Part shown: positions 45,305-56,580 of the stretch, one piece after another
Layout of the letters: every line of letters begins with the position of its first letter
Numbering within the stretch: the first letter of the stretch is position 1
Assembly (NCBI GenBank): GCA_010909165.1
Contig: VJWM01000310.1
Location: 1 to 64,000, forward strand
Reading direction: 5' to 3'
Source of the DNA: Anthoceros angustus
Lineage: Eukaryota; Streptophyta; Anthocerotopsida; Anthocerotales; Anthocerotaceae
DNA: 64,000 nt
Made by a program: the position numbers and the translations under genes
Notes under the pieces: model-generated
What the model was told of the DNA's origin: nothing
Databases searched by the model: none
What the model saw: only the letters and a program-made list of their open reading frames with translations

Positions 45305-46866
45305 CAACCATGGGCAACACACCACCAGGGGACAATGCTTCATCTTTTGCATCAAAGCCTCTACCCATGCGAGATCCAACTTCCTCACCACAGCTGCGAC
45401 ACAATTCCTCGGGTGTGCAACACTTGATTGGCGGCTTGAGTAGACTCCCACTCTCTTCATTGCGATACCGTCCCTTTCCACGTCCGGCTTGCATGATGGC
45501 GGCAAGCTGTCATCGTCTGTAGCCACGCGCTATCCTTGGCAATCTCCACAAACACGGGAAGCGGTTCATCCTCCTCCTCCGACTCTTGCTCCCAATTGCA
45601 ATTGCAGGCTTCTCCCGTTTGCCCTTGCCTTCTTGGCTTTGCCACTGGGAACTGCGCCTTCTCATCGATTGGTTTGCCATCTCCGGCTCCTCCCTCATCG
45701 CCCCTTTGATGCATTCCCCAGGCGGCTCTGCACCCTCCTGCGATCCGGGACAAGCCACGAAGCCGCTGTGAGCAATCATGCGATGGGGCGGGACCTCGAG
45801 GTCATGCTCATCGTCATTAGCCTCGCGGTCTCCTTCCAGTGAGCCATCTTCACCGTCTTGATCATCTTCCTCCTCGGCGGGTAGGGCGCCATGCATAGTC
45901 CTGTGTCCTCACCGTCGTTCTCCATATCCTCGTCATACCGGTCAAGCTAGCTTCCTTACATGGCCTTGAAGAATCACAAAGTCTGTTGGCGAGTCAAAAC
46001 CGGGGTGCACACAGACGCATCGGCTCGGAAGCGGAAGCGCCGATCTTTCTTTGGATCATTTGCAATTGGTTGTATTGCGGACCTGAGCGGATGCGGTGCT
46101 AGGATGTTTCCCCACCATGGCATTGCGAGATGCTTCCCTCCGGATACCTTTGCTCGGTTGCATCGGTGAGAAAATTTCTTGGGTTGCTTTCCTCTTGTGA
46201 AATGATTCCCGCCATCTTGAAGATGCTTCCGATCACGATGCTACATTGTTGCTTCTGGCGGATGCTGGCGGTGTGCTCTTGGATGCCGCTTGGATGCTTT
46301 GAATTCCGGAAATCAAGTCGATGTCGATCTATCTTTTGCCTTTCCGGTAGATGATCCACTACCATGGCAAGACTTTCTTCGATGGCCGGTAAGGCGCAAT
46401 CCCGTGTCGTTGTAGGAAGAAGTCCGTTCCCAAAGGGAATGATAGGCCCGTTTACGCGTTTGGTGATTCTTACCGTCCTTAGCGCTCGTTCGGTCTCATA
46501 CTCCTAACTACTCTGGCGTTCGTCTGAGGCCGGTATGGCCAAGCGTTTAGGGACCCGTTCGCGTCCGTATCGTTCACATACATCCTTCACGCATCGGTCC
46601 TTTCCTCTCTCCTCTCACGCTACACTCTTGATCTTAGAAAAAGGCAGATTCTGTGATCCGGACCTCCTCGTCGTTCGCGGGCCTCTCGTCCGGGCTCTAC
46701 ACCCTCCGGAGTTCCTCCGGCTCACGCGTTCGATCCGTTCGGTGTCGGACGCGGCTCGGGGCCGGGGTCACGATCACCCTTCCTGCACACACCACAGCGT
46801 TAAGTCGTCACGGGACCTTGATCAATCTCCCGGGTATCGTGCACCTTTCGGTGACTCGGGACTCAC
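45296..46866. mobile_element. P block 2 (partial copy)
   Basis: Collinear with about 42779-44384 of P block 1, with many small indels and a divergent stretch near 46160-46195. The broken reverse-strand frame (45278-46365) again shows the acidic DREANDDEHDLE, SEEEDEPLP and KLDLAWVEALMQKMKHC stretches. The ParB-like core is cut off by the junction at 45296. Confidence 0.7.
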
Positions 46867-47400
46867 GTTAGCAAGAAGACTCACAAAGTGCAAAGCGGCA
46901 TCAACACCAAGAAAGATGCTTTACTAGGCGACCTCGGCCCTCTTATCTCTGCGCCCAAGGTGGCGTCTTTATTACACCCCTATTACGGTGATAGCCATTT
47001 CGGTATACCTAATCGGCCTACGCCTATATCCCCCTATCTCCTTGTTGTGGGGGGAAGGTCACAGGCCCCGCCTCGGAATGGGTGGTCAATCCCCGTCACA
47101 GCGGTTGTGGTGCACCCAATCGGATGATCCGTGGCGGGGCCCCTCCTCTCCCGGAATCACAGCCGGGTTGGGCTCTGGCGGCGGTCGACAGCCGTTACCA
47201 CGGCGTCATCCTCCTGGCCTCCACAGGTCCTTGGGTGGGGCCACCGGCTATCGGCTCCCCTAAGCGTAAGTCGAAGGGGCTCCTCCTTCTTGCCTGACCC
47301 GGTCCTCGAGGTCTGTCTCGACTCTGAACGAGTCGGCTTATTCACAGGTCCGGCCTGGGTCCCTTGTCTCAGGTCCGGACCTCGGTCGGTTGTCGGTCCG
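46866..47400. other. GC-rich single-copy segment after P block 2
   Basis: About 530 bp found once in the window, very GC-rich with short inverted motifs (ggtccggac, cggtccgg). Open frames exist on the forward strand but none resembles a known protein. It may be the true continuation of P, lost from the other two blocks. Confidence 0.4.
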
Positions 47401-49191
47401 GACTTGGTGGAACGCGGTGTGTGTGTGCAAGGAGGGTTGGTACGAGATGTTGTGGAGGTGAGAAGTTCAACGAGGATAAGTTCATTTTATTCTTGATGAG
47501 TGTTATGCACAAGCCAATTGGGTGTGTTGGACAATGGAATGTAAGAACTCCAGGAGTTAAGGTCCTAGGGGTGGATCAAGACCGGATGGGGCACCTTTTG
47601 TGGGGTGTTTCAAATTGTTATATTTGCGAAGTCGCATGAGAGCTAATTGGGAGAGGGTTTGAGGGTCACGCGAAGGAGGTGGTGGGTGGATGTAGGCATG
47701 GCACCCCCACCGTAGGGGAGGCATCCTACAGGGGTAGTATGTAGGAGGGTAAAGGCAGGAGGGTGTCCATGTAGGATAGGTAGGGCGTCAAGGGACAGTA
47801 GATGCAAGTAGTACGAAAGGGGAGGGGAAGAAGTGAATGGTAGGGTGACCAAGGTGACCACATAGTGCGGGTGTGAAAGGTGACCCCACATAGTAGACGA
47901 GGTGACCCCACGATTGAATTGGATAGGTAGGTAGGATGAGAGTGTCATGAGAGTGTCTCTCACCGTAGGGAGTGGTGAGGTCTCCCACGGGCAGGCGGGC
48001 GACACCCTACTTGGATACTTGGGAAGCAAGTTTTCATTATACTAAGCAAGTCAGACAGGTTGAGTGGAAGTTGTTAAAAGGGCGATATGCAAGGTTGAGG
48101 ATAAATAGGGTATATTAGGAATAATAATCCATAAATATGTAAGGTGTAGTGTAGGGTGTTTATAACAAGTAGGGCTACTAAATCGAGGATTGGAAATAGT
48201 GCCACCGGCAAGGAATCAACGCCTATATCAAGAGTTTTGTCCACAACCAAAGGGCCATGCAAGGGTGTGTAGGGAGTGGCAGGAAGTCCGTGGAGGAATC
48301 GCGAGGAAGAGCTTGGGCATGTACGGAAAGCTAGAGCAAGGACTTGGTGGAACGCGGTGTGTGTGTGCAAGGAGAAGGAGGTGTGCGCATGTAAGGGGTT
48401 GTGTGTGAAGGGATTTGAAGCACGATCGTGAAGAGAGCAAGGGCTGATTTTTGTGTGTGTCCAACCTTGCAAGTGAGGGATTTGGGGTGCAGGAGGTGTA
48501 TGTTGTGAGGACACCAAGTTTGAGCTAGTGGACCGTGGAGTGAAGAGGAAGTAAGTGAGAAAGGGCAAGTTGCTCACTTGGTGGATCTTGTGTAGTGAAG
48601 AAATCTCACAATTGTGTGTAGGCACCGAGGTGGCAACTAGGTGGAAACGAGCACGGGCGCCTCAAGCTTGTATTGTCTGTAGTTATTTTGAAGGTGCAAG
48701 ATGGTGAAAGCGCCCGCACCTAAGAAGGGCAAATTGGTTAGGGAGCTGTGAGAAGAGGTAGATGCTCAATTTAATTGCTTCCTCGCATGTGGAGGCTAGG
48801 CACTTGGTAGCATTCGGCTGGGCTTTGGTCGAGAACCCAACGGTAATTGCAATGGGTGTATGGCCATCGGGCCTATGTCAACTTGGAGATGATAGAGGAG
48901 TTTCATAAACTTCACTACTATGCCACGGCAGAACCGGGAGGACTAGGGATGCAGGATGGGATCCATCCCGATGACCCCAACACATCCGGCTGTATATGGA
49001 AGACCAAATGAGGAGGCCTGTGAGGGGATTGCGATTATGGAGCTGAAAGGAAGGTTGAGGAGAAGGGGAAGAGAAAAGGAGAATCGGAAGTGTCATGAGC
49101 TACTTGAGAAAGCTATGGACATGTTACAACGCTGCATAAGTCTAGAGAGAAAGGTGGTTGGTGCAATCAAGAACTCAAGGAAGAGAAATGG
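47401..49191 (+). mobile_element. L block 2: partial LTR copy, identical to part of L block 3
   Basis: 47427-49191 matches 51497-53261 at a constant offset of 4,070 bp; I saw no difference in the lines compared. It is preceded by 34 bp (47401-47434) that belong about 940 bp further into the LTR (52411-52444), so the block starts with a jump back. It ends at shared aaatgg where P sequence resumes. Its end includes the start of the coiled-coil-type frame described under 52771-55270. Confidence 0.8.
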
Positions 49192-51322
49192 CAAACGGAC
49201 GGGTTCTGAAATCAAGCATCGCGATGTTGCCACATACTATACCCTACCTGCGTGTTCTCCCACGTCATCCCGAAAGTCTGCACCTTTTGCATACTGGAGG
49301 CCTCAACAACAAGCCGCCATTGCCATTCGCCATTATCCTCCAAGCTTTGGCTTTCAAAACATGTTCCTTGAAATTGTCGTAGTGCACTCCACTCGAGAGT
49401 GCATTGGCCCTGGCTGCACGCAATGGCAAAGTTCCAATCACGACGTGGAAAACAAACCATGCGCAAACAAGCATATTGCTTAGTACATATCACATGCCGG
49501 GTGGCCGTGCTGTCAAATCCATGTCACTTACCATATTTTTGAATGCGGTTGAAAGTTGTCGATCTCCCACGGTCGTATTGAGGGAAATATCGATCCCTAA
49601 CTCCGCTGGAAAGTCTCACACCCAGTTCTTCATGGCGATGAAATGAGGTTCAATTTTGGCCTTCTCCACCCACTCTTGCGCATTTGCTTCAAGCTCATTT
49701 CCACCAAAACCTTCATGCCGCTCTTCAAATTGTTGCTCGCCGAGTGCTCGATACCGAAAACACTTCCACACTCTCACGGAACATCCGACCTTCACATCGA
49801 TGACCACAAGATCTCTCGCTGTTGCGCATTTCCTCGACTTCCTTGTAGTTTCACTGCTTACTGCTAGTGCTCGCAGCATCTATCTCGCCGTAGTTGCTTA
49901 TTCCACTTCCTCAAAATCTCTGGCCCACATACCCACACTTCTTCGTCAACTTTGCCACATTAATAATCCGGTCCTATTGTCCACAGCGTGATATCGCACC
50001 TTAGGGCCAGCTTGGTCATCGCATCCCAGGGGATCCCGCCCCTGTCGTGCATACACATCTAGCTTCCAATCCACGCCACACTTCAAACCCCTTCCACCGC
50101 GACAAAGAACTCACTTCGATGCTGCGCAGACACGGTCCATGAAGGTAAATGTCTTCCTGGCGTGCACTATGGTGTTGTGGTCCGTGGCTACAACCTCATC
50201 TCTGGCCTCGAGTCCAGAGCACACATATGCATCCATCCACTTGTACTCTTCCACGGCAGATATGAGACAAATTGGGACCGTCTGAAGGAATGGTGGTTTC
50301 CCCTAAGACGAAAAAAATGTAATCCCCTGCCCACCTTCTCGAACGTCAAATTCTCTTGTGTAGCACATTGTGACGGATCCACAACCACAACCATGGGTAA
50401 CACACCGCCACCCGTGGACAATGCTTCATCTTTTGCATCAAAGCCTCTACCCATGCGAGATCCAACTTCCTCACCCGTCAGCTCGACAATTCCTTCTGCA
50501 ACACTTGATTGTGCCAGTAGACTCCTACACTCTTCATTGCGATATCACTTTCCACGCCCCGGCTTGCATACGCTTTGATGGCGCAGCTCACATCGTCAGC
50601 CACCGCGCTATCCTCGCAATCTCACAAACCCGGAAGCGGTTCATCCTCCTCCTCACTCCGCCTCCCAATTGTAATGTGCTTCTCCTGCTTTGCCTTGCCT
50701 TCTTGCTTTGCCACTACCGGCCCCGCGCCTTCTCATCGATTGGTTTGCCATCTCCACCGCCGCCTTTGATGCATTCCCCACACGGGCGGCGCTGACTGCC
50801 ACACCCTCCTCGCGATCCGGGACAAGCCTTCAAGACCGCCGTGAGCAATCATGCAAGGATGGGGACTCGAGGTCATGCTCATCTCGTCATTAGCCTCGCG
50901 AGTCTCCCTTCCTGCACGAGCCATCTTCACCGTCTTGATCATCTTCGTCCTCCTCGTAGGACGCCTATCTCGCATAGTCCTCTGTGGTCCTCACCGTCGC
51001 CTCCATCTCGCCATACCCGCCGTTAAGCTAGCCTTCTCGTTGAAGAATCACAAAGTCTGTTGGCGGGTAGTCAAAAACCCCAGGACGCTCGGTGCACCGA
51101 CGAGCCTCGGCTCGAGGGCAGCGGAAACCGACGCTTATGCGTCTTTGCTGGATCACTTTCAATTAGTTGCATATTGCCGAACCTGCACGAAGACGGATCA
51201 CGCGTGCTAGGATGTTTCCTCACCTCATGGTATCGCGTAGGATGTTTCACATGCACGGCCGCAGTTGCATCCCACCGAAGTCAAGGCCGCATGCCCTGTG
51301 AAATGATTCCCGCCTTATTCAT
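49186..51322. mobile_element. P block 3 (partial copy)
   Basis: Collinear with about 41607-43730 of P block 1. The reverse-strand pseudogene (50975-49212) covers the acidic region, the ParB-like patch (VLPMVVVVDP, ENLTFEKV, LHFF, near 50290-50400) and the downstream RDLVVIDVKVGCSVRVWKCF stretch (about 49740-49820), here in a cleaner frame than in block 1. It ends in attcccgcct, where LTR sequence begins. Confidence 0.7.
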
Positions 51323-54300
51323 ACAAGACTAACTTAAAAGTGCCAAAGGAATTGCTGGGTATTTTTGGTGGAAGCCTTTCGCACTCAAGTGAGTGCAAGA
51401 AGAGATCACACGGGGTGCATCACGACGTATGAATTTGCAAAGGGGCTGCAAGTATGAAGCGTGAGGCCGTGGATGACATGCGAGGAGACATGGATAGCAA
51501 GGAGGGTTGGTACGAGATGTTGTGGAGGTGAGAAGTTCAACGAGGATAAGTTCATTTTATTCTTGATGAGTGTTATGCACAAGCCAATTGGGTGTGTTGG
51601 ACAATGGAATGTAAGAACTCCAGGAGTTAAGGTCCTAGGGGTGGATCAAGACCGGATGGGGCACCTTTTGTGGGGTGTTTCAAATTGTTATATTTGCGAA
51701 GTCGCATGAGAGCTAATTGGGAGAGGGTTTGAGGGTCACGCGAAGGAGGTGGTGGGTGGATGTAGGCATGGCACCCCCACCGTAGGGGAGGCATCCTACA
51801 GGGGTAGTATGTAGGAGGGTAAAGGCAGGAGGGTGTCCATGTAGGATAGGTAGGGCGTCAAGGGACAGTAGATGCAAGTAGTACGAAAGGGGAGGGGAAG
51901 AAGTGAATGGTAGGGTGACCAAGGTGACCACATAGTGCGGGTGTGAAAGGTGACCCCACATAGTAGACGAGGTGACCCCACGATTGAATTGGATAGGTAG
52001 GTAGGATGAGAGTGTCATGAGAGTGTCTCTCACCGTAGGGAGTGGTGAGGTCTCCCACGGGCAGGCGGGCGACACCCTACTTGGATACTTGGGAAGCAAG
52101 TTTTCATTATACTAAGCAAGTCAGACAGGTTGAGTGGAAGTTGTTAAAAGGGCGATATGCAAGGTTGAGGATAAATAGGGTATATTAGGAATAATAATCC
52201 ATAAATATGTAAGGTGTAGTGTAGGGTGTTTATAACAAGTAGGGCTACTAAATCGAGGATTGGAAATAGTGCCACCGGCAAGGAATCAACGCCTATATCA
52301 AGAGTTTTGTCCACAACCAAAGGGCCATGCAAGGGTGTGTAGGGAGTGGCAGGAAGTCCGTGGAGGAATCGCGAGGAAGAGCTTGGGCATGTACGGAAAG
52401 CTAGAGCAAGGACTTGGTGGAACGCGGTGTGTGTGTGCAAGGAGAAGGAGGTGTGCGCATGTAAGGGGTTGTGTGTGAAGGGATTTGAAGCACGATCGTG
52501 AAGAGAGCAAGGGCTGATTTTTGTGTGTGTCCAACCTTGCAAGTGAGGGATTTGGGGTGCAGGAGGTGTATGTTGTGAGGACACCAAGTTTGAGCTAGTG
52601 GACCGTGGAGTGAAGAGGAAGTAAGTGAGAAAGGGCAAGTTGCTCACTTGGTGGATCTTGTGTAGTGAAGAAATCTCACAATTGTGTGTAGGCACCGAGG
52701 TGGCAACTAGGTGGAAACGAGCACGGGCGCCTCAAGCTTGTATTGTCTGTAGTTATTTTGAAGGTGCAAGATGGTGAAAGCGCCCGCACCTAAGAAGGGC
52801 AAATTGGTTAGGGAGCTGTGAGAAGAGGTAGATGCTCAATTTAATTGCTTCCTCGCATGTGGAGGCTAGGCACTTGGTAGCATTCGGCTGGGCTTTGGTC
52901 GAGAACCCAACGGTAATTGCAATGGGTGTATGGCCATCGGGCCTATGTCAACTTGGAGATGATAGAGGAGTTTCATAAACTTCACTACTATGCCACGGCA
53001 GAACCGGGAGGACTAGGGATGCAGGATGGGATCCATCCCGATGACCCCAACACATCCGGCTGTATATGGAAGACCAAATGAGGAGGCCTGTGAGGGGATT
53101 GCGATTATGGAGCTGAAAGGAAGGTTGAGGAGAAGGGGAAGAGAAAAGGAGAATCGGAAGTGTCATGAGCTACTTGAGAAAGCTATGGACATGTTACAAC
53201 GCTGCATAAGTCTAGAGAGAAAGGTGGTTGGTGCAATCAAGAACTCAAGGAAGAGAAATGGAGAACATTTGCTAAGATTCTCCTTGGATTGGTGAGTGCG
53301 CAACGAAGACATATCTTAGTGATGCGCAGCTTATATTTCATCCGGAGGTTGTCTAGGGGGCTACCCTGCATTGGGGAATGGTAATGTATGATGTTTATAC
53401 CGCACACCGCGGAAGGTTGCTTATACCCAATGCGAGGAATCCAAGAGCACGAGAAATACATACCTCCACCCACCCGATTCATATTTATGAGCTCCAAGGA
53501 TTATTGAAGCCGTGAATTGAATTTTCCAAGATGGACTTTCCAAGTGGTATCATTGGATGCGTGAGTCCCTAAGCCCGTGAGAGAAGTTCCCCAACAAGAG
53601 ACGGGAAGAAGAGGAAAGCAATGGAGGAGCCTACTACGTGTCCCACGCAGTGAAGGAGGAGAAGAAGTTCATTCAATGAGAGCATCGGGGAAGAAGGTGG
53701 TAGGAGGCGGTGAGTTGGATCCACTCACGGTGGAGAGCGAAGAAGCCTCGTGGAGAGAGTCAAGGCGGCTTCCATTGCGGAGGAAGTCGCAAGAAGAGGT
53801 ATGGGAGGAAGAGAAGGAGAAACCAGCCACGGAACTTGGGCAAGTAGGAAGGGCTAGCATAACCCATGGGTCGCCAGAGGCCCACCGCTGTCCCTACGTA
53901 GGGGCAGATCGATGACGGTAGGGGTGAGGCACCCTGAGGGAGTGAGCGAGGGTCGAGTCCCCACGACGGTGTGGCACCCGAGGTAGTGAGGGGGTGCAAG
54001 TGTCCCTACCTATAGGCGAGGGGGCTGTTCTAGTGGAGTGGCAGTGACATGGATAGCTCATGGATAGGCCTATGAGGGGCCCAGGAAGGAGAGGCGCTCA
54101 CATGAGCCAGAATGGAGCTAGGGGGTGACATGGTTTTGGAATTGAACGACCCATGGATGTCTCAAACATCCGTGGCGACTTGGACACTTTGGGAGAGAGG
54201 TGGTGTGTGGGATAGCAAGGAACTTGGATGAGAGGAGGCTTGCCCATGTTGTAGCTACCCTCCTATGGGCTACCTCATAAATCCCGGAAGGAGTAGAACT

Positions 54301-55960
54301 AGGTACCTTTAGGGGTGTTGGGGCCGCCAAGAGGGAACGTGGATGGAAGAATTAAGGGCAGCTCAAACTAGGCTTTTAGAGCTAGAGTCAAGTGTAGGTA
54401 GGCTTACCGAAAGAGAAAGGCGACTTACATGGAGCTTGAGGGAGTCAAGGCTGAGGCATCAAGAGATGGTGCAAGAGTTGGATGGCATTATGGTGACACG
54501 ACTAAGGAGAAGGAAGGATGGGTCTTGGAGAAGAGAGGGATGAGAGAACAAGTCCAACAATTGGTGTGTGCCATGGCGATGGCCAAGAAGGATGTAAAGG
54601 AGGCCTGAGCCTATGGAGACTAAGGATGAGTTATTAAATAGCAAGGACCTGAGGTAGGAGAATTGAGAAGGGAGAAGGAGACCCTACAAGAGTCATGGGA
54701 CTCTCCAAGCGGAGTTAGAAGAAGCCAAGGGGTGAGAAGCTAATCGAGGGCCTCGCAAGAGGGAAGAGAGTCGCAAGAAAGCCGAGGACATGGTACGCCG
54801 CTTGCTGGTTGTGCGTAAGAGAAGGTTGAGCCGATCATACCTTGCAAAAGAGGATGTTGAGGCGTCCCACGGCGGAGGAGAAGTATCATGCTATGTCCAT
54901 ACAAGTGGGGCTATCGTGGAAAGGGAGGCTTTGCAAGAGAAGTGTGGACGAGGGCTCAGACTTGGAAGACTTGAAGAACAAATATCGCAACCTACAGTTA
55001 ATTCGCCAATAGACTGGCTAGAATCAAGGCTGATCTGGTAGAGCTTTGAGGGAGAGGTTGGCACCCCCACGGATGATGATAGAAGGATGCTAGAAGGTTT
55101 GAAGGTCATGGACCTTGTGACCCAAGCGAGACGGGTGGAGTCGATGAGTCGAATGGGAAGAAATGAATGAGCAAGCCGTAGGGGATGACTCGGAGGAGGA
55201 AGAGGAAGGCATGGAGCAAGATCCGCCACGGAGACCTTCTATGGAGAGTGTGGAGGCGGTGTATAAGAAGTGACCCCACTGGGGAGGTGTAGAGGTGGCC
55301 CACATCCGTAGGATCACCCGGTGCGACGCAGAGATTCAGAGGTAATTGAAGAGGTGGTGGTAGCTTGGAGCGTGGGCTCATTGCTTAGGGGAAGACTTTC
55401 TTTAGGAGGACATTAAATGCTTGTCAACCCAGAGGGTGTGTTGACTAGCTGGATAGGAATGTTGACAGGAGCCATTAAGGCTCACATAGGTAGAATTTGC
55501 TAGAATAGAATTTCACCCAAGATGCTTGGATGTCGAACTTAAATCGAGGATACACTAAAATAAGGAGTGAGGCACTGTGAGGGCGCGCCGTGGAGGTCAG
55601 ATGTGAGGACCTCCCTACAAAAGGAGGGAGCTTGTGAAGTAAAATCGTGGCCTCCCACCTTGAGTCCTTTGCTCCTTGTGAAGGAAGTTCGCTTACCGCA
55701 AGCTAACGAAGGCGGGTAGAGAGGAGTTTGCGACGGCCGGAGTGCTTGGAGGGCTGCTCCGCAGTGTCTCGCGAGTGCTCCCTTGTGAATGGTTGTCTGT
55801 GAATTGCTTTGCTTTGAGTGTGGCGATGCTCAAGGAACTCGGCTTGAGGTAGAGGGAAAGACTGAGGTTCTCACGTCTGCAAACTACACAAAGCAATCGC
55901 CCAAGGAAAACTTGTTGATTAGACGGACCCTGCAACAGCTGTAAGGGCGAGTTGGAACAA
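51323..55960 (+). mobile_element. L block 3: probable 5' LTR of the Ty3/gypsy element (very long)
   Basis: It starts where homology to the 3' LTR begins (caagac then aaaagtgccaaagg, matching 63241 onward) and ends just before the primer-binding site at 55972. That makes about 4.6 kb, long for an LTR. The last 400 bp look like U3/R/U5 (tacaaaaggagggagc near 55615, then a GC-rich leader). The true left end is uncertain because P sequence abuts it. Only its first ~760 bp can be checked against the 3' LTR inside the window, so part of 53262-55500 could be a later insertion. Confidence 0.6.
52771..55270 (+). pseudogene. Unassigned charged/coiled-coil frame inside the long LTR
   Basis: A broken forward frame starts at ATG 52771 (MVKAPAPKKGKLVREL). 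It continues, with frameshifts, through NLEMIEEFHKLHYYATAEPG and GMQDGIHPDDPNTSG, then a KR/E-rich region, DAQLIFHPEVV, and at 54343-54543 a clean heptad-like stretch (MEELRAAQTRLLELESSVGR, then LTERERRL). Charged coiled-coil-type segments (EREALQEKCGRGLRL) go on to about 55240. I do not recognise the family. It might be a captured host gene fragment or an extra ORF of the element. The first ~490 bp are duplicated at 48701-49191. Confidence 0.4.
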
Positions 55961-55971
55961 TAAGCTAGAGT

Positions 55972-55983
55972 TGGTATTAGAGT
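55972..55983 (+). other. Primer-binding site, initiator tRNA-Met type
   Basis: tggtattagagt matches the usual plant retrotransposon site TGGTATCAGAGC at 10 of 12 positions. It lies just downstream of the probable 5' LTR and upstream of gag, as expected for first-strand priming. Confidence 0.65.
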
Positions 55984-56580
55984 AGGAGGTCATGGAAGGA
56001 GAGTAAGTAGTGTGTAGGGAAGAAGAAGCGTTGATGATGGTAGAGGAACCCAATATTGAGGAGGGAATTAGAGGTAGATCATAGAAGGCCCACAAGGGAG
56101 CCTAAGGGAGGTGTCCCAAATCAGCAGAACGTGCTGGTAAGGGAGCCAGCCCCGTGGGAGGATAACATTGCGGGTGCGGATGTGGGGTCCCCGGGTGCCC
56201 ACGTGATTCCACGCCAGAGGCATGGCCTACGATAGTGTCGTGTCGCTAGGCCAGGAATTGGTGAATTTCAAGGCAAGTAGTGTAGTCTGAGGGAAGTAGG
56301 ATGATGCCTTGTTGAGGGGGCAGTGGTTGTAAATAAATGTGTGCATGGGTTGAACCACGCCCAACCAAGATCTCATGGGACGAAACCCAACGTAACGACA
56401 AAGGATAAGTGTGGACGCCATGGGTGAATCTAAGCCCGGATCCGCCCACATTTTTGCGCTGTCGGGATCTTGTGCCTTGATGACGTGTGTGTGGGGAAAC
56501 CCATCTCTGGTAGTTGATTGTTGTTGGTGAACTCTCCCATCGATGGAGGCACGGTGGGGGTTTCCACAAATGGTGTTGAA
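55984..56580 (+). mobile_element. Untranslated leader / start of gag region
   Basis: Sequence between primer-binding site and the recognisable gag region. Short open frames on both strands (reverse 56246-56587) are not convincing. Nothing else seen. Confidence 0.4.

Noticed and set aside
48074-48625. 183-codon reverse frame in the LTR (and its copy at 52144-52695)
   Set aside because: Low-complexity Ser/His/Pro/Leu composition, lies opposite the LTR, and the third L copy does not preserve it.
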